This document shows, piece after piece, positions 9,355 to 16,959 of a DNA stretch of 36,058 bases. The position numbers and the translations under genes are program-made. Below the pieces are notes generated by a model. The model made no database searches, had not been told where the DNA came from, and was given only the letters and a program-made list of their open reading frames with translations. How positions within the stretch are numbered: the stretch's first letter is position 1; each line of letters begins with the position of its first letter. The DNA is from Clostridiales bacterium (GTDB lineage: Bacteria > Bacillota > Clostridia > Oscillospirales > Oscillospiraceae): contig JAJUGN010000017.1 in NCBI GenBank assembly GCA_029265975.1, positions 1 through 36,058 of the forward strand. The letters are read 5' to 3'.

Positions 9355-9783
9355 TCAGATGCCCCCCATATAGTCGGCGATTGCGGAGGCCATTTTTTCC
9401 GCGTGGCGCAGTTCCTCGGCCGAAAGCGATTCGTATACCGAGGAAAGCCTCTTGCTTGAGCATCCGGCGGCGGCTTCGAGATATTTTTCGGAGGCGCGGT
9501 TTTCTTCGATAAAGCGCTCCCTCAGGGCAACAAGATAATTGCATGGAATATCTATCATCGCAACGCAGGGAAAATATGCCGAGCCGGTCAGAATATAGTA
9601 TTCGGCCTGCAGCCTTTTCAAATGGGCGGATTCTTCCTCGGAAATGCTTCTGAGCGAGGCGGAGTCCCCGTATGCGCATCTGCGCCTTGACAGATCGGCA
9701 TAATATTTTGCGTCGCGGGCTTCGGCGTACATATAGTCTTTGAGAGCCTCGATTTCTGACGGTGTCGCGTTGTACGGATGCAT
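9355..9783 (-). CDS. Small ferritin-like di-iron protein
   Basis: A 142-residue, probably four-helix-bundle protein. The di-iron ligand pattern appears complete: Glu in helix 1 (YAEARDAKYY, about residue 21), ExxH in helix 2 (ESAH, 51-54), Glu in helix 3 (FIEENRASEKY, about 93), ExxH in helix 4 (ELRH, 124-127). This resembles ferritin-like or rubrerythrin-like domains without a rubredoxin tail. The start at 9783 (MHPYNATPSE) is chosen because AAAGGAAGG lies just upstream; a frame to 9801 is possible. A role in iron or peroxide handling in an anaerobe is inferred. Monocistronic, convergent with cdd. Confidence 0.75.
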   Translation of the reverse strand: MHPYNATPSEIEALKDYMYAEARDAKYYADLSRRRCAYGDSASLRSISEEESAHLKRLQAEYYILTGSAYFPCVAMIDIPCNYLVALRERFIEENRASEKYLEAAAGCSSKRLSSVYESLSAEELRHAEKMASAIADYMGGI

Positions 9784-9874
9784 CTTTTTCCTTCCTTTCA
9801 TTGGGGCGCGTTTCGCTCTGATTCCTAATTTACTTTATGCAGCGCCTTCCGGAGCGGTTACCTGTTAAAAACAG

Positions 9875-9903
9875 TTGATTATTTCGGAAATGTTTGATAT
9901 TAT
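9875..9903 (+). promoter_or_regulatory. Probable rsmE operon promoter
   Basis: TTGATT at 9875-9880, a 17-base spacer and TATTAT at 9898-9903 form a good housekeeping-type promoter about 45 bases before the rsmE start. Confidence 0.55.
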
Positions 9904-9947
9904 CTAATTTGCTTTAATATCGTTTGTCTTTTAAGGAGGCGGAGCCT

Positions 9948-10682
9948 TTGCCGAGGTTTTTCGTTGCTGCCAGCAACGTGCTGGGCGGAGTAGCTTATAT
10001 AGAAGGCAGGGACGCCGAGCATCTGAAAGTTCTGAGGATAAGAAGCGGAGAGGTCTTTACGGTCTGCGACGGGAAGGGAAAGGACTATATATGCCGCCTC
10101 AAGTCCGCCGACGCCAGCGGCGCCGAGGCGGAGATACTCGAAACCGTTCCCTCAGCCGGAGAGCCTTCAATCTTCTGCACGGTTTACGCCGCCTTCCCCA
10201 AAGCCGAGAAAGCAGAGGCCATAATACAAAAGTCCGTGGAGCTGGGAGCCTCCAGGATCGTTTTTTTCCAATCTTCCAGGTGCGTTTCAAGGCCGGACGA
10301 GGCTTCGGCGCTGAAGAAATGCCAAAGATGGCAGAAAATTTCGGAGGAGGCCGCAAAACAAAGCGGAAGAGGAATAATTCCCGTCGTACTGGTGAACCTG
10401 TCTTATGCAAAGGCCGTCGCAGAGGCGTCAAAGGCCGAGCTCCCGCTGTTTTTTTATGAGGGGGAGACGGATTTTACGCTGAAAGAGGCGCTTGAAAGCC
10501 GCTGCGGCTTTGGCTCCGTATCCGTCGTCACCGGCCCGGAGGGCGGCTTTGAAGCGTCGGAGGTCGGGTTTGCAAGGGAACAGGGAATGCTCGTAACCAG
10601 CATGGGAAAACGAATACTCCGATGCGAAACGGCGCCTGTATGCGCGCTGTCCGCTCTGATGTTCCATACCGGAAACTTATAA
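9948..10682 (+). CDS. rsmE: 16S rRNA (uracil1498-N3)-methyltransferase RsmE
   Basis: A 244-residue SPOUT-class methyltransferase acting on the 30S subunit decoding region. An N-terminal PUA-like part (MPRFFVAASN) is followed by the SPOUT knot with the hallmark motifs VTGPEGGFEASEV and GKRILRCETAPV. AEAIIQKSVELGASRIVFF is also family-typical. The start is a TTG at 9948: an AAGGAGG box at 9933-9939 sits 8 bases before it, while the frame itself extends upstream to 9924 through the ribosome binding site. In many Firmicutes rsmE follows prmA, but that gene is not here. A membrane protein gene follows 24 bases downstream. Confidence 0.93.
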   Translation: MPRFFVAASNVLGGVAYIEGRDAEHLKVLRIRSGEVFTVCDGKGKDYICRLKSADASGAEAEILETVPSAGEPSIFCTVYAAFPKAEKAEAIIQKSVELGASRIVFFQSSRCVSRPDEASALKKCQRWQKISEEAAKQSGRGIIPVVLVNLSYAKAVAEASKAELPLFFYEGETDFTLKEALESRCGFGSVSVVTGPEGGFEASEVGFAREQGMLVTSMGKRILRCETAPVCALSALMFHTGNL

Positions 10683-10706
10683 ACTTAAACTTTTGGAGGA
10701 CTCGCT

Positions 10707-11504
10707 GTGGCAGCAAAAACAATAATGAATGAGAAGCTTAAAAACGAGCGGCGCGCTAAGGAAGACAAGGCGTTTTTCACCATGGTTATAGCTTTTGTTG
10801 TCGCTCTGGCCATAGAATTCGCGCTCATAACGCTTTACCGCAGATACGCCGCCGGGGAAAATTACAGACCGCTTCTGAGGACGATCATGTGGGCCTTCCT
10901 CGGGGTAACCGCTCTTTGCGGAATTGGCTTTATCTATTCGGCGGCTACAAAAAAATTCAGATATCTCAAGCCCCTGTTGGCGGCAGGCGCCGTATTCTTC
11001 GGTTGCGCCGTCATTTTGCGGCTTACGAACATCATGGGCTACTGGTCTGTTACGGTTCTGCAGGTGAGCTGCACCGTGGTTCCCGTGGCGGTTTTGCTTT
11101 ATCTTGTTTTCCTCATCTACCAGGTTGAATTCTTCATGTCGGCGCTTTTCGGCGCGCTCGGAATATTCACGATGTGGTTTACGCGGAAGGTTTTTTATAT
11201 CAGCTACTACAAAAGGTTTTATGTCATGGCCGGCGTTGCTGCGCTTCTTGTGGTTTTAGCCGCCCTGACTTACTATGCAATGAAAAACAAGGGCTATATC
11301 GGCAAAGGGGATTTCAGGCTGAGAGTATTCGGCCCCAAGACATCATACAAGTCTCTTTATACGACTTACGGCGTTACCCTGGGGCTGTTCCTCATTTATC
11401 TTATAGTTGAAAATCTGCTTTACCCGATGATAATCCCCATAATCATCGCCTTTGCGGCCTATGTGTTCGTGACGGCCATATATTATACGATAAAGCTTAT
11501 GTAG
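10707..11504 (+). CDS. Polytopic membrane protein of unknown function
   Basis: A 265-residue protein that starts with GTG after a TTGGAGGA box. A lysine-rich cytoplasmic N-terminus (KLKNERRAKEDK) precedes about seven or eight hydrophobic helices, among them FFTMVIAFVVALAIEFALI, VVPVAVLLYLVFLIYQVEFF, VMAGVAALLVVLAALTYYAM and IIPIIIAFAAYVFVTAIYY. One soluble loop of about 30 residues (MKNKGYIGKGDFRLRVFGPK) lies between the sixth and seventh helices. I recognise no family motif or catalytic residues. It is probably in an operon with rsmE and is closed by the perfect palindromic terminator at 11509-11550. Confidence 0.8.
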   Translation: MAAKTIMNEKLKNERRAKEDKAFFTMVIAFVVALAIEFALITLYRRYAAGENYRPLLRTIMWAFLGVTALCGIGFIYSAATKKFRYLKPLLAAGAVFFGCAVILRLTNIMGYWSVTVLQVSCTVVPVAVLLYLVFLIYQVEFFMSALFGALGIFTMWFTRKVFYISYYKRFYVMAGVAALLVVLAALTYYAMKNKGYIGKGDFRLRVFGPKTSYKSLYTTYGVTLGLFLIYLIVENLLYPMIIPIIIAFAAYVFVTAIYYTIKLM

Positions 11505-11508
11505 ATAC

Positions 11509-11550
11509 AAAAAGCTCTCCCGTCTGAGGCCTCAGACGGGAGAGCTTTTT
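11509..11550 (+). terminator. Perfect 42-base palindromic terminator
   Basis: A 21-base arm (AAAAAGCTCTCCCGTCTGAG plus G) is followed directly by its exact reverse complement ending in GCTTTTT. This is a bidirectional Rho-independent terminator placed 5 bases after the membrane protein stop. Repeat copy 1 begins 8 bases later. Confidence 0.9.
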
Positions 11551-11557
11551 GCCCGCT

Positions 11558-11735
11558 TGTCAAAGAACTTGTTTACAGCAAAAAGCTTTGCAGAATTTCC
11601 GTCACGAACGGCGGAAAAAAGTCAAATCTGTCATTTCCGGCGGCGTGTACGTCGGAAATGACAGCTCTCAGGACGGGCGCGGCAGAGCGGCCGTCATGCA
11701 ACCCCCTTGTCAAAAAAGCCCTTTGGGCTTTTTTG
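11558..11735 (-). repeat. Interspersed ~180-bp element, copy 1 (inverted)
   Basis: Read on the minus strand this matches copies 2 and 3 almost throughout: AAAAAAGCCC-AAAGG-type end hairpin, ATGACGG...CCGTC hairpin, TGTCATTTCCG...CGGAAATGACA hairpin, a TTCCG...CGGAA hairpin, then GCTGTAAACAAGTTCTTTGACA. It differs at the outer end, where the TGTC arm of the terminal hairpin is replaced by GGGC. The six bases GCCCGC occur on both sides, at 11551-11556 and 11735-11740. No credible protein is encoded. Confidence 0.8.
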
Positions 11736-11873
11736 CCCGCCGTTTGCATATGCCGAATAATTTGTTTTCTTTGATATATAATAGCAAGGGGTTGTGGAAG
11801 AAGTAAAAATATCCGGACGCTGATTGAGAAAAGGGCTGGCGGCTTGTGCTGCGGGTATCGGACGAAACTGAAA

Positions 11874-12005
11874 ATGCGGAGCAGCGAGCAAGACGCGGCG
11901 CTTGAAAGGGACAAGCGGCCGGAGCAGAAAATTAAGGTGCGGCCACCCCCGGCGGCGCGGCCGCTCAAGCGACCGAGCGGCCTGAAAAATATGAGCATGG
12001 AGTGA
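11874..12005 (+). CDS. Possible 43-residue basic small protein
   Basis: An ATG at 11874 opens a short frame rich in Arg, Lys and Pro (VRPPPAARPLKRPSGLKN) that ends at TGA 12003-12005. The stop overlaps the GTG of the next small frame as GTGA, a typical translational-coupling arrangement. A TATAAT at 11777-11782 could be a -10 for the pair. There is no clear ribosome binding site before the ATG and I recognise no family, so the call is weak. The AT-to-GC make-up differs from neighbouring genes. Confidence 0.3.
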   Translation: MRSSEQDAALERDKRPEQKIKVRPPPAARPLKRPSGLKNMSME

Positions 12006-12238
12006 GAAATGCCTTGGAGCCTAACGATGAAGACGTAAAAAGATACAGACCGGGAAAGGATTCCCTGAAGCAGGGGACCCGGGCCTTGAATATGAGCCGA
12101 GTCCCGCTGGCGGATACCCTTTCCGAAAAAGAAAAGGATCTGAGAAGAAGAGAGGAAAACTATCTTTTCAGGGGCTACGGAACAATGATGGATACATCCG
12201 AGGTTCTGGACTTCTCGGAGGGGACAGATTCGGACTGA
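12002..12238 (+). CDS. Hypothetical 78-residue charged protein
   Basis: Starts with GTG (MRNALEPNDEDVKRY) overlapping the stop of the preceding small frame. The product is strongly charged, with LSEKEKDLRRREENYLF probably helical and an acidic tail (DFSEGTDSD). It has no signal peptide or membrane helix. Codon choice looks like coding sequence. No family is recognised. An imperfect hairpin follows at 12260-12294. It could be a short intracellular protein, possibly sporulation-related because ytvI is near, but that is speculation. Confidence 0.45.
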   Translation: MRNALEPNDEDVKRYRPGKDSLKQGTRALNMSRVPLADTLSEKEKDLRRREENYLFRGYGTMMDTSEVLDFSEGTDSD

Positions 12239-12259
12239 AGTGCATTAAACGACCCCGGA

Positions 12260-12294
12260 GGGCTTGCTCCTGCAAAAAAGCAGGCGGCAGGCCC
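12260..12294 (+). terminator. Possible imperfect terminator hairpin
   Basis: GGGC/GCCC outer pairs, a TGC/GCA middle and CTGC-AAAAAA-GCAG inner stem form an interrupted hairpin after the 78-residue frame. Only TTT follows, so termination would be weak. The next 190 bases to 12488 show nothing else convincing. Confidence 0.3.
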
Positions 12295-12488
12295 TTTGGT
12301 ATTTCATCTGCCAGTCTGCCTCCGCAATCGAGCAGTCCGCCGCCCGATCCCAGCCGCTCCTCGCTTCCGGCGCTTCCGTGACGGTTCCCTAAACGCGGCT
12401 TCCTCGGCAAAAACAGAGCGCAGACTTTGTTCCGGAATACCTTGTTTTCAGGCTTGAGCGGGATAATGGCCACAGATTTGTCCGTATT

Positions 12489-13562
12489 TCAGTTTTTCCA
12501 CAGGCTTATATAGCCTTTGTCGTTGAACTGCTTCAGAATAATCAGCGTAAGCGGAAACAGAAGCATCCCTTTTACGCTCATTATAGAATAGCCCAGATAA
12601 ATCGCAAGCAGCGTTGCCGCGGGATGAAGCCCGACATTATCGCCCAGTATTTTTGGTTCCAGAAAGCTCCTCACAAGCGTAATGACGCCCCATGTCACCG
12701 CCACGGCAGCCCCCCTGGCAAAGTTGCCGCCTATAAAGAGCATTACCGCCCAGGGTATCAGCACGGTGCCCGTCCCAAGCACAGGCAGCGCGTCTATGAA
12801 AGCGACGGTCAGCGCCGCGCTGAACGGCGATCTGACCCTTAAAAGGCCGAACGCGATGAGCAGCTCAAGAAAGGTCACCGCCATCAGAAAAAGCTCCGCC
12901 TTGAGCCAGCCGCCCAGAGTTCCGAACATATCCGATTTCATGTGCCGTATTTTGTCCTGCCACTTTTCGGGGAATTGGCGGATCAGAAATTTGTTCACTC
13001 TTTGATAGCTCGAGCTGATGAAAAAGGTCCCGATGGCATAGGTGAATATGAACATGATGACTCCGGGCGCAAAGCTCGCGCAGGAGCTGAGGAACCTGAC
13101 AAGCCTTGCGGAAAGCTCTCCCGGAAGGACGCTGAGCTGTCTGGAGAGCCCTTCCGCCGCGCTTTCGGCAAAGCCCCGCATCTCGGGCGACGCCGAGGAA
13201 ACGAGGGTCTGGAGCTTGTCGTAGAGCGAATTCGCGAGCACGGGCAGCCCGGCCAAATATGCGGGCAGCTCTTTGATTATTTCAATCATTTTCCCCAGAA
13301 GCATCCCGCTTATCAGGGTGAAAAAAACCAGCAGAAAGGATACTATCAGTATGGTGAAAATCGCCGCGCTGAAGCTCCTCTGAAAGCCGAGCCTTCTGAA
13401 CAAAAACAAAATCCCGGGCTCTATCAGCCTGGCTGTAAGCATGGCGAGTATAAACGGCATTAACCACGGCAGGGCGTACGCAAACGCGAACCAGACTGCG
13501 GCCGCCGCCAGCAGAATGCATCCAAGCCGGAGCGCAAAACGCAGGCAGTTGCTCTCTGTCAT
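12489..13562 (-). CDS. ytvI: YtvI-type AI-2E family transporter-like membrane protein
   Basis: A 357-residue protein with about eight membrane helices arranged as in the AI-2E/PerM family. Early helices (LGCILLAAAAVWFAFAYALP, FSAAIFTILIVSFLLVFFTL) are followed by a long amphipathic, extracellular-type segment (residues about 95-150), then the conserved block SAALTVAFIDALPVLGTGTV and FLEPKILGDNVGLHP near the C-terminus. In spore formers this subfamily is annotated as sporulation membrane protein YtvI; its substrate is unknown. A GAGAGGGG box precedes the ATG. It is divergent from pheB. Confidence 0.85.
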   Translation of the reverse strand: MTESNCLRFALRLGCILLAAAAVWFAFAYALPWLMPFILAMLTARLIEPGILFLFRRLGFQRSFSAAIFTILIVSFLLVFFTLISGMLLGKMIEIIKELPAYLAGLPVLANSLYDKLQTLVSSASPEMRGFAESAAEGLSRQLSVLPGELSARLVRFLSSCASFAPGVIMFIFTYAIGTFFISSSYQRVNKFLIRQFPEKWQDKIRHMKSDMFGTLGGWLKAELFLMAVTFLELLIAFGLLRVRSPFSAALTVAFIDALPVLGTGTVLIPWAVMLFIGGNFARGAAVAVTWGVITLVRSFLEPKILGDNVGLHPAATLLAIYLGYSIMSVKGMLLFPLTLIILKQFNDKGYISLWKN

Positions 13563-13709
13563 GTCGTCCCCTCTCTTTTCTTGTGGTTTTTGTCGTTATA
13601 TCTTGAAATCGCCGCTTTGAAATTAAGCATAATGCCACTTGCGTTTGCGAGGAACATATGATAATATACTTCACATTAAATACAAATGACTTTGTTGGGA
13701 GGACACGAA

Positions 13710-14156
13710 ATGCTCTCAGGCTCAAAGCCAAGCTACTATCTTGTGGCTGCCGACACTCTGCCCGAAGTCTTTTTGAAGGTTTCCGAGGCAAAGGAGCTGC
13801 TTGAAACAGGGGACGCGAAGACAGTGGCCGACGCCGTCGCCGCGGTGGGGCTGAGCCGGAGCGCCTTCTACAAGTACAAGGATAAGATCACCCCTTTTCT
13901 CGACATGAAAAGCGGGAGGATAATAACCTTCAGCCTGACCCTCCGGAACAAGCCCGGCGTTTTGTCTTCCGTGCTTTCTATTTTTGCCAGTTCGGGAGCC
14001 AATATACTTACCATCAACCAAAGCATTCCTGTAAGCGGATGCGCGGCGGTGACCATTTCGGCGGAGGTTTCAGGCATGGAGTCCACTCCGGAAGAGCTTA
14101 TGCTGAATGCCAGGGGGCTCGATGGCGTCAGGAAGATGGAGATACTCGCGGGATGA
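13710..14156 (+). CDS. pheB: ACT-domain protein, PheB/UPF0735 family
   Basis: A 148-residue protein. The N-terminal half has a helix-turn-helix-like stretch (TVADAVAAVGLSRSAFYKYK). The C-terminal half is an ACT domain (FSLTLRNKPGVLSSVLSIFA, then GANILTINQSIPV), which binds an amino acid in related proteins. The start at 13710 follows a GGGAGGA box; the frame extends to 13686 without one. It heads a run with hom and lysC (39 and 46 base gaps), so an allosteric or regulatory role in Asp-family or Phe synthesis is likely but unproven. The symbol follows the Bacillus family name. Confidence 0.85.
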   Translation: MLSGSKPSYYLVAADTLPEVFLKVSEAKELLETGDAKTVADAVAAVGLSRSAFYKYKDKITPFLDMKSGRIITFSLTLRNKPGVLSSVLSIFASSGANILTINQSIPVSGCAAVTISAEVSGMESTPEELMLNARGLDGVRKMEILAG

Positions 14157-14195
14157 AAATAAAAGCCGCATCAATTATTTAAAGGAAGGTTCCAG

Positions 14196-15404
14196 ATGAT
14201 AAATGTTGCAATACTGGGTTTTGGTGTAGTAGGCTCGGGAGTCGCCGAGGTTTTGTCCACAAATGCGGAAAAAATCGCCCAGAGCGCCGCGCAGGAGATT
14301 GTCCTCAAATATATACTCGACGTCAGAGATTTTTCCGAAAGCGCCTATAAGGACTGTTTCGTAAAAGACTTCGCCGTGATTGAAAACGATCCCTCCGTTC
14401 AGATAGTTGTCGAGACCATCGGCGGAGTCGGCGCCGCGTATGATTTCACAAAGCGGGCCATTCTCGCCGGCAAAAGCGTCGTGACCTCAAACAAGGAGCT
14501 GGTGGCCACTCACGGGCACGAGCTTCTGGAGCTTGCGCGCACGAAAAACGTCAACTATATGTTTGAAGCGAGCGTCGGCGGCGGAATACCTATTATAAGG
14601 CCGATAAGCCAATGCCTTGCGGCAAACGAGATATTTGAGCTTTACGGAATACTCAACGGCACTACAAATTATATTCTGACACAGATGATTCAGAACGGCG
14701 TATCCTTTGAATCCGCGCTGCGGGACGCTCAGGAAAAGGGATACGCCGAGGCGAACCCCTCGGCCGACGTTAAGGGCTTCGACGCCTGCCGCAAAATCTG
14801 CATACTCGCATCGCTTTCGTTCGGGAGCCAGGTATACCCCGAAAGCGTGCCGACGGAAGGGATAGAGAACATAAGCCTGACCGACGTCGAGTTCGCGCGG
14901 AGCGCGGGGGGCAAGGTCAAGCTGCTGGGCCGTTCCGTGATGAGGGAAGACGGCAGGATCGCCTGCTACGTCGCCCCACATATTATAGGCGAAAACAACC
15001 TGCTCTCAAACGTCGAAGGGGTTTTCAACGGCATCGTCGTGCGCGGAAACGCCATAGGGGACGTGATGTTCTACGGGGCGGGAGCCGGAAAGCTTCCCAC
15101 GGCAAGCGCGGTGGTGGCGGACATAATCGACTCTTCCAAGCATATGAACATGAGAAAGTATATATACTGGGAAGAGGCCAAGCCGGAAATGATGTTTGAT
15201 CCCGCCACCATAGTCAGCAGGTGGTATATACGCACAAGCGCGGGCCTGAGCCAGGCGAAAAAGGTTTTCGGCAAGGTTTCGGTGCTCGTAAGCGAAGGCG
15301 CGGAGTTCGAAACGGCGTTCATTACCGAGCGCATGAGCAAAATCGAGATCGAGGCGCTTGTTTCCGGTTTCCCGGTGCTTTCGCTGATGAGAGTATTAGA
15401 CTGA
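14196..15404 (+). CDS. hom: Homoserine dehydrogenase
   Basis: A 402-residue enzyme that reduces aspartate semialdehyde to homoserine for Thr and Met synthesis. The nucleotide-binding loop is GFGVVGSGV. The catalytic core includes SNKELVATHG, the substrate loop NGTTNYILT, and EANPSADVKGFDACRK with the conserved Asp and Lys. The C-terminal 70 residues (SRWYIRTSAGLSQAKKVFGK onward) look like a short ACT-type regulatory domain, so feedback control by threonine is plausible. An AAGGAAGG box precedes the ATG. Operon with pheB upstream and lysC downstream. Confidence 0.96.
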   Translation: MINVAILGFGVVGSGVAEVLSTNAEKIAQSAAQEIVLKYILDVRDFSESAYKDCFVKDFAVIENDPSVQIVVETIGGVGAAYDFTKRAILAGKSVVTSNKELVATHGHELLELARTKNVNYMFEASVGGGIPIIRPISQCLAANEIFELYGILNGTTNYILTQMIQNGVSFESALRDAQEKGYAEANPSADVKGFDACRKICILASLSFGSQVYPESVPTEGIENISLTDVEFARSAGGKVKLLGRSVMREDGRIACYVAPHIIGENNLLSNVEGVFNGIVVRGNAIGDVMFYGAGAGKLPTASAVVADIIDSSKHMNMRKYIYWEEAKPEMMFDPATIVSRWYIRTSAGLSQAKKVFGKVSVLVSEGAEFETAFITERMSKIEIEALVSGFPVLSLMRVLD

Positions 15405-15450
15405 AGAACGAATTCGCGGGTTTGCCCAATCGAACTATATGGAGGTTAAT

Positions 15451-16659
15451 ATGGCACTAATTGTTCAGAAATTCGGCGGATCGTCCGTGGCGGACGCCGA
15501 GAAAATCCGCCGGGTTGCCGGCATCATCGCCGACACCTACAACGCCGGAAACGATGTGGTGGTCGTGCTTTCCGCGCAGGGCGACACAACGGACGACCTT
15601 CTCGAAAAGGCCGCCGAGATAAACCCGAGGCCGTCCAAGCGCGAGCTTGATATGCTGCTTTCCACCGGCGAGCAGATCTCAATTTCCCTCTGCGCCATGG
15701 CCCTTGAAAAAATGGGGCTTCCCGTAATATCCCTTACGGGCTGGCAGATAGGAATGAAAACCGACTCGAATTACGGCAACGCAAAGATAAAAGGCGTCGG
15801 GTGCGAGAGGATAAAAAGCGAGCTCGACAAAAAGCGCATCGTTTTGGTCGCCGGGTTCCAGGGCATAAACAAGTACGACGATATCACGACTCTGGGAAGG
15901 GGCGGCTCAGACACCACCGCGGTGGCAATCGCCGCGGCTATGGACGCGGAGCTCTGCCAGATATTTACCGACGTCGAGGGAGTCTTCACCGCGGATCCGC
16001 GAAGGGTGCCCAATGCAATAAAGCTCGATGAGATCACCTTTGACGAAATGCTGGAGCTTGCATCGCTCGGCGCCCAGGTCCTGCATAACCGCTCGGTCGA
16101 AATGGCGAAAAGATACGGAGTCAATCTTGAGGTGCTGTCGAGCTATGTCAGAAAGCCCGGCACGAAAGTTAAGGAGGTCACAAAAATGGAAGAAACCAAA
16201 ATCAGCGGCATAGCCAAAGACAGCGATATAGCGAGAATTGCGATCGTGGGCCTTAGGGATGAGCCTGGCATCGCGTTCAAAATATTCAGGGTGCTTGCAA
16301 AAAGCAATATTAACGTAGACATCATTCTTCAGTCGATAGGCCGGGACAACACGAAGGACATAAGCTTTACCGTCGCAAAGACCGACAAGGACGCGGCGGT
16401 GGAGGCTCTCCAGGCGAACAAGGAAGCTATCGGGTTTTCGAGCCTCAGCGTGAGCGACAAGGTCTCGAAGGTCAGCATAGTCGGCGCGGGCATGATAAAG
16501 AGCTCCGGCATCGCCGTTATGATGTTCGAGGCGCTCTACGACGCAAACATCAACATCCATATGATTTCCACAAGCGAAATCAAGGTTTCCGTTCTCATAG
16601 ACACCGACATGGCGGATCTGGCCATGCAGGCGATACACAAGAAGTTCTTCGGGGTGTAG
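15451..16659 (+). CDS. lysC: Aspartate kinase
   Basis: A 402-residue enzyme that phosphorylates aspartate, the first step toward Lys, Thr and Met. The N-terminal kinase motif KFGGSSVAD, the GRGGSDTTAVAIA stretch and FTDVEGVFTADPR are intact. Two ACT domains follow from about residue 265 (DEPGIAFKIFRVLAKSNINV and KSSGIAVMMFEALYDANINI), consistent with Lys or Lys/Thr feedback. The start at 15451 sits after TATGGAGGTTAAT; four extra in-frame codons upstream overlap that box. A hairpin at 16701-16728 ends the operon. Confidence 0.97.
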   Translation: MALIVQKFGGSSVADAEKIRRVAGIIADTYNAGNDVVVVLSAQGDTTDDLLEKAAEINPRPSKRELDMLLSTGEQISISLCAMALEKMGLPVISLTGWQIGMKTDSNYGNAKIKGVGCERIKSELDKKRIVLVAGFQGINKYDDITTLGRGGSDTTAVAIAAAMDAELCQIFTDVEGVFTADPRRVPNAIKLDEITFDEMLELASLGAQVLHNRSVEMAKRYGVNLEVLSSYVRKPGTKVKEVTKMEETKISGIAKDSDIARIAIVGLRDEPGIAFKIFRVLAKSNINVDIILQSIGRDNTKDISFTVAKTDKDAAVEALQANKEAIGFSSLSVSDKVSKVSIVGAGMIKSSGIAVMMFEALYDANINIHMISTSEIKVSVLIDTDMADLAMQAIHKKFFGV

Positions 16660-16700
16660 CCCGGAGCCGGTTTTAAGAGCTTTGCCAATACCGTGAAAAT

Positions 16701-16728
16701 AATGGCGGCGGTTTTACCCGCCGCCATT
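16701..16728 (+). terminator. Hairpin after lysC, left member of a duplicated pair
   Basis: AATGGCGGCGG-TTTTAC-CCGCCGCCATT is an 11-base-pair perfect stem with no T-run of its own. Repeat copy 2 starts 5 bases later and its first hairpin carries the T-run. Nearly the same sequence recurs at 16923-16947. Confidence 0.6.
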
Positions 16729-16733
16729 CAAAC

Positions 16734-16917
16734 TGTCAAAAAAGCCCTTTGGGCTTTTTTGACAAGGGGGGCTTAATGACGGCCGCTCTGCCGCGCCCGT
16801 CATGAGAGGTGTCATTTCCGACGTACACGCCGCCGGAAATCACAGATTTGACTTTGTTTCCGCCATTCGCGGCGGAAATTCTGCGAAGCTTTTTTGCTGT
16901 AAACAAGTTTTTCGACA
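16734..16917 (+). repeat. Interspersed ~180-bp element, copy 2
   Basis: Begins with the perfect hairpin TGTCAAAAAAGCCC-TTT-GGGCTTTTTTGACA and ends with GTTTTTCGACA. Inside are ATGACGG...CCGTCAT, TGTCATTTCCG...CGGAAATCACA (one arm base changed) and TTTCCGCC...GGCGGAAA hairpins. It fills the gap between the convergent lysC and DUF362 genes and is nearly identical to copy 3. Confidence 0.85.
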
Positions 16918-16922
16918 AGCTG

Positions 16923-16947
16923 TGGCGGCGGTTTACCCGCCGCCATT
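16923..16947. repeat. Second copy of the GGCGGCGG hairpin
   Basis: TGGCGGCGG-TTTAC-CCGCCGCCA plus TT differs from 16703-16728 by one T in the loop. It lies 5 bases past the end of repeat copy 2 and 13 bases beyond the stop of the DUF362 gene. It may serve as that gene's terminator or be a duplicated insertion target. Confidence 0.7.
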
Positions 16948-16959
16948 GTACTTGGCCTT

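Noticed and set aside
11549-11806. An 85-residue frame across repeat copy 1
   Set aside because: It lies inside the structured repeat, has no ribosome binding site, and the equivalent frame is not kept open in the same way in copies 2 and 3.
12168-12473. A 101-residue minus-strand frame after ytvI
   Set aside because: No ribosome binding site, low-complexity Gly/Arg/Pro content, and it overlaps the better-supported plus-strand 78-residue frame.
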